Of a DNA stretch of 64,000 nucleotides, positions 1 to 9,090 are shown one piece after another. The notes under the pieces were generated by a model. It was given only the letters and a program-made list of their open reading frames with translations. It was not told the origin of the DNA and did no database searches. The stretch comes from Betaproteobacteria bacterium HGW-Betaproteobacteria-7 (GTDB taxonomy: Bacteria > Pseudomonadota > Gammaproteobacteria > Burkholderiales > Rhodocyclaceae). Location of the stretch: the NCBI GenBank assembly GCA_002840765.1, contig PHCE01000026.1, positions 1-64,000 of the forward strand. Reading direction: 5' to 3'. Each line of letters begins with the position of its first letter. The first letter of the stretch is position 1. The position numbers and the translations under genes were made by a program.

Positions 1-558
1 ATCCACACCGGCCAGGCCATTGGGTTGGTCGCCGGCGCCATCGAACCCGGCGACGGCAACTGCGGCATCAGCCTGATCGCCGCCAAGGACGATGTCGACT
101 TGCAGGCGCAGAGCGATGAGATGAAGTTTCAGGCGAAGCAGGAACTGAAACTGGTCAGCGTCAGCGCGAACATCGACTTCGCGGCGGCGAAGAAGATTCA
201 TCTGGCGGTGGAGGGCGGGGCGAGCATCACCATTGACGGAGGGATTACGGTGCAGTGTCCGGGGATTATTACGACGCATGCGAGCAAGAAGAAGTTTAGT
301 GGGCCGACCAGTCTCAGTTACGAATTCAAGCAGAACCCGACGACCGATTTCGATGAGGGGTTCATTGTCGTCGACGCACTGACCGGCAAACCGATACCCG
401 ACTTCAGTTACCGAATACGCACTGCAGGCGGGCAGTGCGTCACCGGCAAGACTGTCGCTGACGGGGCGACGCAGGTTGTCAATGCTTCAGCCCTTGAGCA
501 ACTCCGCATCGATCCCGAACCCGCTCCCCTGAACCGCCCTGTCACGCCGAAGGCTTAA
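1..558 (+). CDS. vgrG: Type VI secretion VgrG tip protein, C-terminal part (5' end outside window)
   Basis: The reading frame is open from base 1, so only the last 185 or so residues are present. The visible part has the repetitive beta-helix style of the VgrG C-terminal spike region (DUF2345-like): short hydrophobic strands such as ISLIAAKDDVDLQAQ and ASITIDGGITVQCPG. After it comes a tail of about 80 residues containing GFIVVDALTGKPIPDFSYRI, which resembles the extra domain that often carries cargo. VgrG trimers tip the T6SS needle and deliver effectors. The next gene starts 5 bases downstream and encodes a lipase effector, which fits a VgrG-cargo module. The family call is good; the function of the tail domain is inferred. 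Confidence 0.85.
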   Translation: MHTGQAIGLVAGAIEPGDGNCGISLIAAKDDVDLQAQSDEMKFQAKQELKLVSVSANIDFAAAKKIHLAVEGGASITIDGGITVQCPGIITTHASKKKFSGPTSLSYEFKQNPTTDFDEGFIVVDALTGKPIPDFSYRIRTAGGQCVTGKTVADGATQVVNASALEQLRIDPEPAPLNRPVTPKA

Positions 559-562
559 ATCC

Positions 563-2341
563 ATGCCACCAATCCGAACCAAAGATACCTCTATACCCTG
601 GGGAAGTTCTCACGCCAGTCCGACCAGTTACAAACAGCGCAAGTTCGTTCACGCACAGCCCGCCATGCCCGGCATCATCATCTTCGTGCATGGCGTCAAT
701 AGCGAAGGGGAGTGGTACGCGGATGCTGAACAGCACCTGCTCGCTGGGCTGAACAACCGGCTGGGGCGGGACGATTTGCAGCCGCGATCTTTTGACGACG
801 ACAACAAAAGACCCAATCTCGATAGCAGCGCAACCTCCCCCATCATCCATTTCTTCTGGGGCTATCGCGCGCCGGATGGTCAGGAACGGAAATGGAAGGT
901 GCCGTTGCGCGATAACAGCGAAGAGCGCGAATCGGCCTGGAAAAAGGACTACACCCCGAAGCCTCCCCTCTACTGGGGCGGCGGTGCCTTCCAGAACGGT
1001 TGCAACAGCCTGCCTCTGCTGTGGTCCGAACGGGGTTTCAGTCGCCGGGTGTGGGCGGCCTTCTTGCCGGTCGACGTGCAGGGGATGAACCCGGAAGTCG
1101 ACCGCCAGTTGCAGGATGCACCGCCTCGTACCTATTACGCCCACGCCGCGGGCAGGCTGGCCGACCTAGTGCGCAGGATTCGCGGCAAGTACCCGTCAGA
1201 CACCATCACCCTGATCGGGCACAGTCAAGGCACACAAATCGTGCTCGGTACGTTGGCCCTGTTGGAACCCGATAACCAGCCGGATTGCGTCATGCTGTTG
1301 AACGGTCCCTATGCGCTGGAGACGAAGATGACAGACAGTCTGGCGCAGGGAAACGATGCACCAACCGAGAAAGCGCGGCGTAATACCTTCGAAAACATCG
1401 TCCGGCATTTCATGAAGGGTTACCGGCAGATGACCGACGATCTGATCGCGAAACTGCGGGTCGGCAGTACGCCGGAGAAGGAATACTGGACGCCGAAACT
1501 CCCTGGCGAGCGGGATAACACCGGGCGCATCTACGTCTATTTCAATCCGCACGACCGGGTCATGGGCAGCACGGCCATGCAAAGCATAGGCTGGCAAGGT
1601 CTGCCTGACAGTGTCCTCAACAAGTTTCCGGGCACTCTTTTCCAGCGCATGCTGGCCCGCACGACGCCATGCGGCGGCAAACCCGGCAAGGCTTACCTGT
1701 GGCCAAGGGATCTGGACGGCAAGCGCAGTCCGTTCTGGAACAAAATGAAGAAGACCAAGGGGATTATTCGCACCGATGTGTGGACCACGCCCGATACGGA
1801 GCGGCAGGTGACCATCAATGCTGAGGCGGTGCCGGAGCCGATTGCGGCGGAGGAGATGGTGGGATTTGATATGCAGTCCCATGAACAAAAGAAATGGGAA
1901 GATCTTGAGGACTATCCCTTCTACCGGGACATCTACGACCGGGAAGAATGGGTCAGGGAAGACAATCCTTACGACGCTCAACCGAGTTACCGGCTGGAAA
2001 CACAGAAAGAACTGGAGCAGCGGATTGGCAACTATATTCCCGAGCCGACGGATCACAGTACGCTGCCAACTAACCACAAATTTCTGAGTCGCGTCGTCGC
2101 CTATGATCTGCCCATCGGTTTCTGCGCGAGCCATCAGGACAAGGCGTTCTGGAAGGAACTGAACCAGTTCGCCGACTGGCGGATTGGCGCATCCGATGCC
2201 TATTTCTGGACAGGTGCCCTGAACATCCCGCCGATACCGGCGTTGATTGAGACGGAAACCTTTGGTGACCTGCAAAAGCAGCGTGAACAAACGGCTGCAT
2301 TGTGGAATGCCACAAGCAACAAGGATACGGTTCTCGTATGA
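563..2341 (+). CDS. T6SS phospholipase effector, Tle3-like alpha/beta hydrolase
   Basis: 592 residues. An alpha/beta-hydrolase fold is indicated by the oxyanion-hole segment IIIFVHGVNSEGEW near residue 35 and by the nucleophile elbow LIGHSQGTQ, with the candidate catalytic serine at residue 221. A later NPHDRVMG segment is a likely acid-residue loop. There is no signal peptide, as expected for cargo loaded on VgrG. Known Tle lipases attack membrane phospholipids of target cells from the periplasm. The gene lies 5 bp after vgrG and overlaps the following lipoprotein gene by 4 bp (ATGA), the usual effector-immunity arrangement. Assignment to Tle3 rather than another Tle class rests on overall style and on the neighbour, so class is less certain than function. 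Confidence 0.75.
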   Translation: MPPIRTKDTSIPWGSSHASPTSYKQRKFVHAQPAMPGIIIFVHGVNSEGEWYADAEQHLLAGLNNRLGRDDLQPRSFDDDNKRPNLDSSATSPIIHFFWGYRAPDGQERKWKVPLRDNSEERESAWKKDYTPKPPLYWGGGAFQNGCNSLPLLWSERGFSRRVWAAFLPVDVQGMNPEVDRQLQDAPPRTYYAHAAGRLADLVRRIRGKYPSDTITLIGHSQGTQIVLGTLALLEPDNQPDCVMLLNGPYALETKMTDSLAQGNDAPTEKARRNTFENIVRHFMKGYRQMTDDLIAKLRVGSTPEKEYWTPKLPGERDNTGRIYVYFNPHDRVMGSTAMQSIGWQGLPDSVLNKFPGTLFQRMLARTTPCGGKPGKAYLWPRDLDGKRSPFWNKMKKTKGIIRTDVWTTPDTERQVTINAEAVPEPIAAEEMVGFDMQSHEQKKWEDLEDYPFYRDIYDREEWVREDNPYDAQPSYRLETQKELEQRIGNYIPEPTDHSTLPTNHKFLSRVVAYDLPIGFCASHQDKAFWKELNQFADWRIGASDAYFWTGALNIPPIPALIETETFGDLQKQREQTAALWNATSNKDTVLV

Positions 2342-3150
2342 CCAAGATCATTCTCACCTGCCTCGCCTTGCTGCTTGCCGGCTGCAGTTCCATCGCGTCA
2401 ATCGGCGCGGGGGTTGGTGCCATGCCGGTCTCTCAACGCCCGACCTACGACAGCCCACAGCAGGTGATCTACCGGATCGATGAGCATCGCTACATCACGC
2501 TGGAGAACTATGAGGACTGCCGGGTCGGCGGCATCATGAAATGGCACGATGCCCGGAAAGATTTGCATGTGGTGATGAGCCGCTACAAGGACGGGGGTAG
2601 AGGTTTCTGGCCCGGCAAATTCAGCATTGAGCCCGGTGATGAGCGGTTTGCGGTGCCGTCTTTTGGTTGCGGTGATAAAGCCTGTTATTTGACTATCGCA
2701 TTTACCAACGACGCAGGTAATACATGGGATACCTTTGTCGGCGGACAATATTCGCTCTACGCATACAAGGAGGCCGGCTCAAGACAAGCCGTCATTGATA
2801 CCGATGTGCGCGTGACCAAGGAGGGACATATCTACGTTATTCCGTGGCACAGACACATGTACTCCCGCTACCGTTTGGATGGGACGAAAGATCAAAATCC
2901 AAAAGGTACTGCAATAAGGGATGAACGCTGCGCACCGGAGAATACAGATACGATGAGTTCTTTTGATCGGCAAGCACTGGAAGAAAAATGTAACGATAGC
3001 CGTACAAAAAAGCCACCTTTCCCGCCTTTACCTCCCGGCAGATATGACGAATACGATTTTGCCTCCGTCCCTAGGATCAAGACCACTTCCGGCCAGGAAC
3101 GCTTCACCTGCGATCCATCCTTGAACCCCGTCATCAACGATGATGACTAG
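2338..3150 (+). CDS. Tli3-like T6SS immunity lipoprotein
   Basis: 270 residues. The ATG overlaps the effector stop codon by 4 bp; an upstream in-frame start at 2302 would destroy the lipoprotein signal, so 2338 was chosen. The N-terminus is a lipoprotein signal peptide with lipobox LLAGC, Cys16 being the predicted lipidated residue. The mature part has no domain I can name with certainty. A periplasm-facing lipoprotein directly after a Tle lipase is the expected cognate immunity protein, protecting the producer from its own and sister-cell enzyme. Base use is a little less GC-rich near the 3' end (2640-3060) than in the housekeeping genes, consistent with the horizontally exchanged nature of such modules. 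Confidence 0.7.
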   Translation: MTKIILTCLALLLAGCSSIASIGAGVGAMPVSQRPTYDSPQQVIYRIDEHRYITLENYEDCRVGGIMKWHDARKDLHVVMSRYKDGGRGFWPGKFSIEPGDERFAVPSFGCGDKACYLTIAFTNDAGNTWDTFVGGQYSLYAYKEAGSRQAVIDTDVRVTKEGHIYVIPWHRHMYSRYRLDGTKDQNPKGTAIRDERCAPENTDTMSSFDRQALEEKCNDSRTKKPPFPPLPPGRYDEYDFASVPRIKTTSGQERFTCDPSLNPVINDDD

Positions 3151-3417
3151 GGCTACACCCCGACCAATCCTCATTACTGGGGTGACGGCGCCTTCGAGAA
3201 TGGCTGCAACAGCCTGCCCCCGCTTGGTCCGAAAGGGGTTTCAGCCGCCGTGTGTGGGCGGCCTTCTTGCCGGTCGACGTGCAGGGGATGAACCCGGAAG
3301 TTGACCGCCAGTTGCAGGATGCGCCGCCCCGTACCTATTACGCCCACGCCGCCGGCAGGTTGATCGACCTAGTGCGCAGGATTCGCGGGAAGTACCCGAC
3401 ATACACCATTAGCCTCA
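3151..3417 (+). pseudogene. Duplicated internal fragment of a Tle effector gene
   Basis: This stretch is a near copy of bases about 949-1215 of the intact effector gene. From 3250 to about 3398 the two differ at only a few positions. The first 70 bases are more diverged, and a one-base deletion near 3222 (CTTGGTCC against CTGTGGTCC) breaks the frame. The fragment stops just before the GHSQG catalytic motif, so it cannot encode a lipase. It begins right after the stop codon of the Tli3-like gene. This is the pattern left when an effector gene is replaced by recombination and part of the old or incoming copy stays behind. Confidence 0.8.
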
Positions 3418-4439
3418 AGTCATTGCTGACGGCCAGCCTGCTGGTGATTGTCGCCTCACTATCCCACGCCGGAACAGGATTGTTCATGAAAAACTCTCTT
3501 CAACTGCCGACGATGCGCACCCACTGTATTGGCCGCTACCTGATCGACCTGCCGGAAGAGTACGAGTTGACACCCGGCAGCGAACTGACCCTGTATTACG
3601 GGTTGGACAAGGATTTTGAGAGCGTTCGCGTCATGTTGCCAAGGCAAAAAGGCAATCAACCTCAATTCATGCAACTGCTGAATAAAGAGGTTGGTGCCTT
3701 GAAATCTGGTCATCACTTTAAATCGGCCAATAAAAACATGCTTGCCTCCGTTCAAGAAATCGACAAGCAAATGGCACTCGTACAGTCGTACAGTAGCTCA
3801 CGCCAGATGGAATCCTTACGACTGCACCTCTATACAGAGAAAGAGGGTGCGATTGTCCGTCTGGAGGATTTCAAATACTCTCAAGACCCCCGCACCGCTG
3901 AGCACGTCGAAAACCAGCTAATCCGCATCGCCCAGAACACCCGCTTCGCCCCTACCCCCGAAAAGGCCGGACCAGGAACCTGTCTCGGCACAGCGGTAAT
4001 CGACGCCAAGCAGGACGGGGAGGTTTTCATACTGGCCTTCAAGAGCGAACGGCACCCGGACGCGATCATCAGCATTGATATGAGTTCCCTGCCCGAGAAA
4101 GGCGATGGTGGCTTGCTGCAGCGGGTGGCGGGCAAGGCGGGCTTGCTGCGGATGCTTGATTTCTCCTCGACGACCTTACGCAAAGGCAAACGCCAGATTG
4201 CTGGCCGAGCGGGCGAGGAGTTGCTGGATGCGGGCAAGGAGGGCGGCAAGGTGCAGCGGCATTTCGTTGCCGAAACCTTGGTGACCGAACCTTCCAGCAT
4301 GAATCGTCCGGTCATCGCCATCAGCCTGTCTATGGGCGGACTGAAAGACAAGAATACCGACTATCTCGATCCCTCCTTGTCCGAGAAGGAAAGCCTGGCC
4401 TGGTGGGATGCCATCGTGGGCAGCATTCGGGCTCGTTGA
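3252..4439 (+). CDS. Tli4-like T6SS immunity protein fused in frame to effector remnant
   Basis: 395 codons from the first in-frame GTG. About the first 55 codons are effector fragment, and the immunity protein proper follows. At 3417-3470 comes a signal-peptide-like stretch (KSLLTASLLVIVASLSHA), then HCIGRYLIDLP, a motif I associate with Tli4-type immunity proteins. The codon just before the signal peptide, where ATG would be expected, is CTC (3414). Usable starts are therefore upstream (GTG 3252, ATG 3288, GTG 3372), giving an N-terminally extended exported protein, or ATG 3486. The latter has AGGA 7 bases upstream but would omit the signal peptide. No cognate Tle4 effector is visible, so this may be an orphan defence gene. 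Family moderately sure; start unresolved. Confidence 0.6.
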   Translation: MWAAFLPVDVQGMNPEVDRQLQDAPPRTYYAHAAGRLIDLVRRIRGKYPTYTISLKSLLTASLLVIVASLSHAGTGLFMKNSLQLPTMRTHCIGRYLIDLPEEYELTPGSELTLYYGLDKDFESVRVMLPRQKGNQPQFMQLLNKEVGALKSGHHFKSANKNMLASVQEIDKQMALVQSYSSSRQMESLRLHLYTEKEGAIVRLEDFKYSQDPRTAEHVENQLIRIAQNTRFAPTPEKAGPGTCLGTAVIDAKQDGEVFILAFKSERHPDAIISIDMSSLPEKGDGGLLQRVAGKAGLLRMLDFSSTTLRKGKRQIAGRAGEELLDAGKEGGKVQRHFVAETLVTEPSSMNRPVIAISLSMGGLKDKNTDYLDPSLSEKESLAWWDAIVGSIRAR

Positions 4440-4523
4440 CGAGTGCCCCCATCAACCGGACACCCGCCCGCTAGCGCCGCCGGTCATGTAATCAAGGTCT
4501 TCTGCGTCCGCCAGACCGTCGTT

Positions 4524-7082
4524 TCAGACCTTGAGCCGCTCCATCAACTCCGTCTCCAGGCGGATGCGGCTGACGCTTTCGCGCAGGTCGCCGCCGCTGA
4601 TCAGGAAGACGTCTTCGGCGCGCTCGCCGAGCGTGGTGATCTTGGCGGTCTGCAGGTTGGCGCGATGGTGGGCGAGGATGTCGGCGACCGTGTACAGCAG
4701 GCCAGGACGGTCAGCGGCGACCAGTGAGAGGACGAAGTTGCCACCGCGTTCGTCCTCAACGATGGCGGCTTCCGGCTTGATCGGGAAGTGCTTGACCTGA
4801 CGCGACAACCGGCCGGCGGATGGTACTTCCGGCGGCAATTGCTGTATCAGGCGCTGCTCCAGCTCATGCTCGATGTAGGTGACCATCTCGCGATTGTTGT
4901 CGCGCTCCATGATGTCGAGCACGACGAAGCTGTCGAGCGCGTAGCCGTGCGCGGTGGTGTGGATCTTGGCGTCGACGATGCTGTAGCCGTTGCGGGCGAA
5001 GAAGCCGACGATGCGGGCGAACAGGTCGGGCTGGTCCTGGGTGTAGACCATCACCTGCAGGCTGTCGCCATCCTGATGCAGGCGGGCGCGGACGACCGGC
5101 TGGTTGTTGTAGATGCGGTAATGCAGCGAGCGCGTGTGCCAGGCGATTTCCTCGGCCGAGTGGCGCAGGAAATAGACCGTGTCGAGCTGCTTCCACAGCC
5201 GCTCATGGACCGTATCGGAGAGGGCGAAGTAGCGCAGCAGGCGCATCGCTTCAGCCTGACGCTCGGCAATGACGCCGTGCGCCGCCGGCGTTTCACCCTG
5301 ATGCAGGTAATGCAGCGTCTGGAAGTAGAGATCGGCCAGCAGCTTGCCTTTCCACTGGTTCCAGACCTTCGGGCTGGTGCCGCGGATGTCGGCATGAGTC
5401 AGCAGGTAGAGGGCGGCCAGGTGACGACCATCGCCGACCAGGCGGGCGAAGGCGCCGATGACCTCGGGATCGCCGAGGTCTTCCTTCTGAGCGACCTGCG
5501 ACATGACCAGATGATTCTTGACCAACCAGACGACCAGTTCGGTATCTTCCGCGTCCAGCCCGTGCTGCTCACAGAACTCGCGGGCATCGACGGTGCCAAG
5601 CTCGGAGTGATCGCCACCGCGCCCCTTGGCAATATCGTGGAAGAGGGCGGCGATGTAGAGCAGCCAGGGCCGATCCAGCTCGCTGATGATGCGCGAGCAC
5701 AGCGGATATTCGTGGGCGAACTCGCTCATCGTGAATCGGCGCAGATTGCGTAGTACCTGCAGGATGTGCTGGTCGACGGTATAGACGTGGAACAGGTCGT
5801 GCTGCATCTGGCCGACAATGCGGCCGAAATTCGGCAGGTAGGCGCCGAGGATGTCGAGCTGGTTCATGCGGCGGAATTCGTGTACCACGCCACGCGGGCT
5901 CTGGAACAACTGCAGGAAAGCGGCGCGTTGCGCCGGGTCGCTCTGAAAATCCGGGGTGATCTGGTCGCGCGCCCGCCACAGGGCGCGCAGCGTACGTGCC
6001 GTCATGCCATGCAGTTCGTGGCTTTCCTGCATCACCAGGAAGCTGTCGAGAATGGCTCCGGGCTGGCGCTCGAACAGCGTTTCATCGCGCAGGTCGAGCA
6101 GGTTGCCGACCGTCTGGAAGTTGTCGTCGAGAACCTGCGGTATCTGCTGGCTTTCCGGCGACAGCGCCGCCTCCATGTTCTGCAGCAGGATGGTGTTGAG
6201 CAGGGTGATCGCCTTGGCGTTGCGGTAATAGCCCTGCATCAGCTGTTCCGAGGCGCGCCGCGCCGGGGTCGTGGTAAAGCCGAACTCGAGGGCGAGCAGG
6301 TTCTGATAATCGAACAGCAGCCGGTCTTCGCGCCGTCCGGATATGTAGTGCAGGCGGATGCGCAGGTGGCGCAGGTATTCCTCGCATTGGCCGGCGTGTT
6401 CCATTTCCTCACGGGTCAGGAAACCGTTGCGTTCGAGATCGGCCCAGGTGGTGCCATAGCCGGCCGCCTGGGCGATCCAGAAGATGACCTGGAGATCGCG
6501 CAGGCCGCCAGGCGAATCCTTGCAGTTCGGCTCCAGGCTATACGGCGTTTCGTTAAAGCGCAGGTAGCGTTCCTGCTGCTCCAGGCGCTTGGCCTCGAAG
6601 AAATCGAGCGGATCGAGGTGGCCGCGCAGGCGTCGCTCAAAGGTGGCAAACAGTTTGGCGTTACCGGTCAGCAGACGGGCTTCGAGCAGCGCCGTCTGCA
6701 CCGTGATGTCGCGCTCGGCTTCTTCCACGCATTCGGAGACGGTGCGCACGCTGTGGCCGATTTCCAGGCCGATGTCCCAGAAATGGCCGACCAGACGTTC
6801 GAGTTTTTCTTGCAGTGCTGCGCTGACCTGGCGTGGCAGCAGGATCAGCAAGTCGATGTCGGAAGCCGGGTAGAGCTCGCCACGGCCATAGCCGCCAACC
6901 GCCGCCAGCGTTGCCGAGGCCGGCATCTCGAGGCCTTCCCACAGGCGGCGAAGGATGCCGTCTACACGGGCGCAGCGCTGGCGGAGCAGTTCACTGGCAT
7001 CGTTGGTTTCTTCGTAGCGCTGGCGCAGCGCGGCCTGATCAGCCTTGACTTCGGCACGCAGCGCCGCGACATCGACGGCCAT
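4524..7082 (-). CDS. glnD: Bifunctional PII uridylyltransferase/uridylyl-removing enzyme GlnD
   Basis: 852 residues, normal for GlnD. It senses glutamine and adds or removes UMP on PII proteins, controlling nitrogen assimilation in the cytoplasm. Domains in order: nucleotidyltransferase with [17 protein letters not shown] near residues 64-80; the GlnD linker helices; an HD phosphohydrolase domain with [16 protein letters not shown] in the middle; and two C-terminal ACT domains (around 690-770 and 800-850) that bind glutamine. The ATG overlaps the stop codon of map by one base (TAATG), so the two are probably translated together. The long open frame on the opposite strand is a GC-rich shadow. 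Confidence 0.98.
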   Translation of the reverse strand: MAVDVAALRAEVKADQAALRQRYEETNDASELLRQRCARVDGILRRLWEGLEMPASATLAAVGGYGRGELYPASDIDLLILLPRQVSAALQEKLERLVGHFWDIGLEIGHSVRTVSECVEEAERDITVQTALLEARLLTGNAKLFATFERRLRGHLDPLDFFEAKRLEQQERYLRFNETPYSLEPNCKDSPGGLRDLQVIFWIAQAAGYGTTWADLERNGFLTREEMEHAGQCEEYLRHLRIRLHYISGRREDRLLFDYQNLLALEFGFTTTPARRASEQLMQGYYRNAKAITLLNTILLQNMEAALSPESQQIPQVLDDNFQTVGNLLDLRDETLFERQPGAILDSFLVMQESHELHGMTARTLRALWRARDQITPDFQSDPAQRAAFLQLFQSPRGVVHEFRRMNQLDILGAYLPNFGRIVGQMQHDLFHVYTVDQHILQVLRNLRRFTMSEFAHEYPLCSRIISELDRPWLLYIAALFHDIAKGRGGDHSELGTVDAREFCEQHGLDAEDTELVVWLVKNHLVMSQVAQKEDLGDPEVIGAFARLVGDGRHLAALYLLTHADIRGTSPKVWNQWKGKLLADLYFQTLHYLHQGETPAAHGVIAERQAEAMRLLRYFALSDTVHERLWKQLDTVYFLRHSAEEIAWHTRSLHYRIYNNQPVVRARLHQDGDSLQVMVYTQDQPDLFARIVGFFARNGYSIVDAKIHTTAHGYALDSFVVLDIMERDNNREMVTYIEHELEQRLIQQLPPEVPSAGRLSRQVKHFPIKPEAAIVEDERGGNFVLSLVAADRPGLLYTVADILAHHRANLQTAKITTLGERAEDVFLISGGDLRESVSRIRLETELMERLKV

Positions 7083-7882
7083 TACTTGATCCAGTCGGGT
7101 TTGGGACGGCTGCCGGCAGAGAGGGTCATCACTTCATGCCCAGTTTCAGTTACCAGGATGGTGTGTTCCCACTGCGCCGACAGGCTGCGGTCCTTGGTGA
7201 CAATGGTCCAGCCGTCGGCCATCTCGCGGATGGCGGCCTTGCCAGCATTGATCATCGGCTCGATGGTGAACATCATGCCCGGCTCCAGGCGCGGGCCGGT
7301 GCCGGCCTTGCCGTAGTGCAGCACTTGCGGGTCTTCATGGAACTTGGCACCAATGCCGTGGCCGCAGAATTCGCGGACCACCGAGTAGCCGTTCTTCTCG
7401 GCGTATTTCTGGATCACCGCACCAATGTCGCCCAGGTAGGCGCCGGCACGCACCACCGAAATACCCAGCCACATGCATTCGAAAGTGATCTCGCACAGGC
7501 GCTTGGCCTGGATCGAGCCTTCGCCGACGATGAACATGCGACTGGTATCGCCGTGGTAACCGTCCTTGATCGTCGTGATGTCGAGGTTGATGATGTCGCC
7601 GGTCTTCAGCACGCGATCGCCCGGCACGCCGTGGCACACCTGCTGGTTGACCGAGGTACAGATCGACTTCGGATAGGGGTTGTAGCCCGATGGTGCGTAA
7701 TTCAGCGGGGCAGGGATGCAGCCCTGCACATCGACCATGTAGTCGTGGCAGAGGCGGTCGAGCTCTTCCGTGGTGACGCCCACTTTGACAAAGGGCTCGA
7801 TGTAGTCGAGAACCTCGCTGGCGAGGCGTCCGGCGACGCGCATTTTTTCGATTTCTTCGGGCGTCTTGATGGTGATGCTCAT
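7082..7882 (-). CDS. map: Methionine aminopeptidase type I
   Basis: 266 residues beginning [19 protein letters not shown], the classical type I N-terminus. An in-frame extension reaches 8284 but runs through the divergent rfbD gene and is not credible. The enzyme removes the initiator methionine from new proteins. Metal ligands expected of the pita-bread fold are visible: a D near [16 protein letters not shown] in [15 protein letters not shown], and E in the [10 protein letters not shown] and [10 protein letters not shown] segments. It is the first gene of a minus-strand pair with glnD. The usual rpsB neighbour lies about 1.2 kb away on the other strand, so the common map-rpsB divergence is interrupted here by rfbD. 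Confidence 0.97.
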   Translation of the reverse strand: MSITIKTPEEIEKMRVAGRLASEVLDYIEPFVKVGVTTEELDRLCHDYMVDVQGCIPAPLNYAPSGYNPYPKSICTSVNQQVCHGVPGDRVLKTGDIINLDITTIKDGYHGDTSRMFIVGEGSIQAKRLCEITFECMWLGISVVRAGAYLGDIGAVIQKYAEKNGYSVVREFCGHGIGAKFHEDPQVLHYGKAGTGPRLEPGMMFTIEPMINAGKAAIREMADGWTIVTKDRSLSAQWEHTILVTETGHEVMTLSAGSRPKPDWIK

Positions 7883-7993
7883 GGCTGTCCGGTAAGGCGT
7901 GGGGGATGGGCAAGGATAAAGGATGGGTACCGTTTCGCAAAGCGCCGCCGGGAAACTGGCATACTTCCCGCCTTTTCCGCGGGACTTCTGACG

Positions 7994-8905
7994 ATGACGA
8001 TTCTTCTGCTCGGCAAGGACGGCCAGGTCGGCTGGCAATTGCAACGCTCCCTGGCGCCGCATGGTCCGCTGGTGGCCTTTGGGCGGGCCGAGTGCGATCT
8101 CGGCGATCTTGATCAGCTGCGCCGCGTACTGCGTGAGGTGCAACCGTCCGTGATCGTCAATGCTGCCGCTTATACGGCGGTCGACAAGGCCGAAGCCGAG
8201 CCCGAACTGGCGCAGCGTATCAATGCTGAGGCGCCAGGCATTCTGGCTGCCGAAGCGGCCGCCAGCGGCGCGCTGCTGGTGCATTATTCAACTGACTATG
8301 TCTACGACGGCAGCAAGGCGACGCCCTGGGTGGAAAGCGACCCGACCGGCCCGGTCAGCGTTTACGGGCGCAGCAAACTGGCCGGTGAAGAGGCGATCCG
8401 CGCTGCTGGCTGCCGTTCGCTGATTTTCCGCACCAGTTGGGTGTTCGGCGCGCGCGGTGGCAATTTCGTCAAGACCATTCTCCGTCTGGCGCGGGAGAAG
8501 GAGGCCTTGAGCGTGGTCGATGACCAGGTCGGCTCGCCGACACCGGCGGCGCTGATTGCCACAGTCACCGGGGTTGCGCTGGCCATGCTGCAACGCGGCG
8601 CATTGCTCGAAGTAGGCGAGAACCGGCTCTACCATCTGGCGGCGGCGCGTCCGGTCAGCTGGTGCACCTTCGCCCGGACCATCGTCGAGCTGGCTGGCGC
8701 CATGCCTGGCTTCGATCTGCGCCTGACGTCGGAAGCCATTCGGGCCATCGGCACTGCCGACTATCCGACGCCGGCACAGCGCCCGGCCAATTCCCGTCTC
8801 GATTGCAGTCATCTGGAAAACGACTTCGGCCTGCAAATGCCGGACTGGCAGCCCTATCTCGAACGGATGCTGCAGTTGCTGGCGCTCAAGCAGAATGGTT
8901 ATTGA
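7994..8905 (+). CDS. rfbD: dTDP-4-dehydrorhamnose reductase
   Basis: 303 residues starting MTILLLGKDGQVGWQLQ, a Rossmann GxxGxxG nucleotide-binding loop. The reading frame is open much further upstream, but that part overlaps map in antisense and the family begins at this ATG. The short-chain-dehydrogenase catalytic signature is present: STDYVYDG near residue 100 and VYGRSKLAGE (YxxxK) near 125-135. The enzyme performs the last reduction step to dTDP-L-rhamnose for LPS or exopolysaccharide. The other rhamnose genes (rfbA, B, C) are not next to it, so it stands as a lone gene between map and rpsB. No clear Shine-Dalgarno sequence is visible. Confidence 0.92.
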   Translation: MTILLLGKDGQVGWQLQRSLAPHGPLVAFGRAECDLGDLDQLRRVLREVQPSVIVNAAAYTAVDKAEAEPELAQRINAEAPGILAAEAAASGALLVHYSTDYVYDGSKATPWVESDPTGPVSVYGRSKLAGEEAIRAAGCRSLIFRTSWVFGARGGNFVKTILRLAREKEALSVVDDQVGSPTPAALIATVTGVALAMLQRGALLEVGENRLYHLAAARPVSWCTFARTIVELAGAMPGFDLRLTSEAIRAIGTADYPTPAQRPANSRLDCSHLENDFGLQMPDWQPYLERMLQLLALKQNGY

Positions 8906-8907
8906 GC

Positions 8908-8936
8908 TTCCGGTAGCGCCGGGCTGCTGCTATAAT
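8908..8936 (+). promoter_or_regulatory. Likely promoter of the rpsB superoperon
   Basis: A perfect TATAAT hexamer lies at 8931-8936, just after the rfbD stop codon, with a weak TTCCGG at 8908-8913 at 17-base spacing. It would give a transcript with a leader of about 150 bases before rpsB. The minus-10 element is convincing and the minus-35 poor; ribosomal promoters may rely on other upstream elements. Confidence 0.55.
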
Positions 8937-8974
8937 CGCCGGGTTTTTCCGTCCGCACTGGGCGGGAAGATAGT

Positions 8975-9084
8975 TGCCGGCACGGTGTCGGCAGCAAAAT
9001 CCACACATTCGCCGATTAAGGGTGCGCGCCAAAATACAACAATGGCGGGCGTTTCCGGCGGGTGGAGGTCCAACCCTTAAGGAG
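8975..9084 (+). promoter_or_regulatory. Structured rpsB 5' leader that can mask the ribosome-binding site
   Basis: Three pairings are visible in the leader. TGCCG 8975-8979 pairs with CGGCA 8989-8993. TTAAGGGT 9016-9023 pairs perfectly with ACCCTTAA 9073-9080. Inside the latter, GCGCGCC 9024-9030 can pair with GGCGGGC 9044-9050 with one mismatch. The second pairing covers the start of the AAGGAG ribosome-binding site (9079-9084). Feedback of protein S2 on its own leader is known in other bacteria; that this structure does so is inference. Confidence 0.45.
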
Positions 9085-9090
9085 TTTTAC

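Noticed and set aside
5766-7316. 516-codon open frame on + strand
   Set aside because: Antisense to glnD; sequence is a low-complexity shadow caused by high-GC codon use.
7136-7993. N-terminal extension of rfbD from 7136
   Set aside because: Antisense to map; the Rossmann loop of RfbD starts right after ATG 7994.
7883-8284. N-terminal extension of map to 8284
   Set aside because: Runs antisense through rfbD; the family N-terminus begins at 7882.
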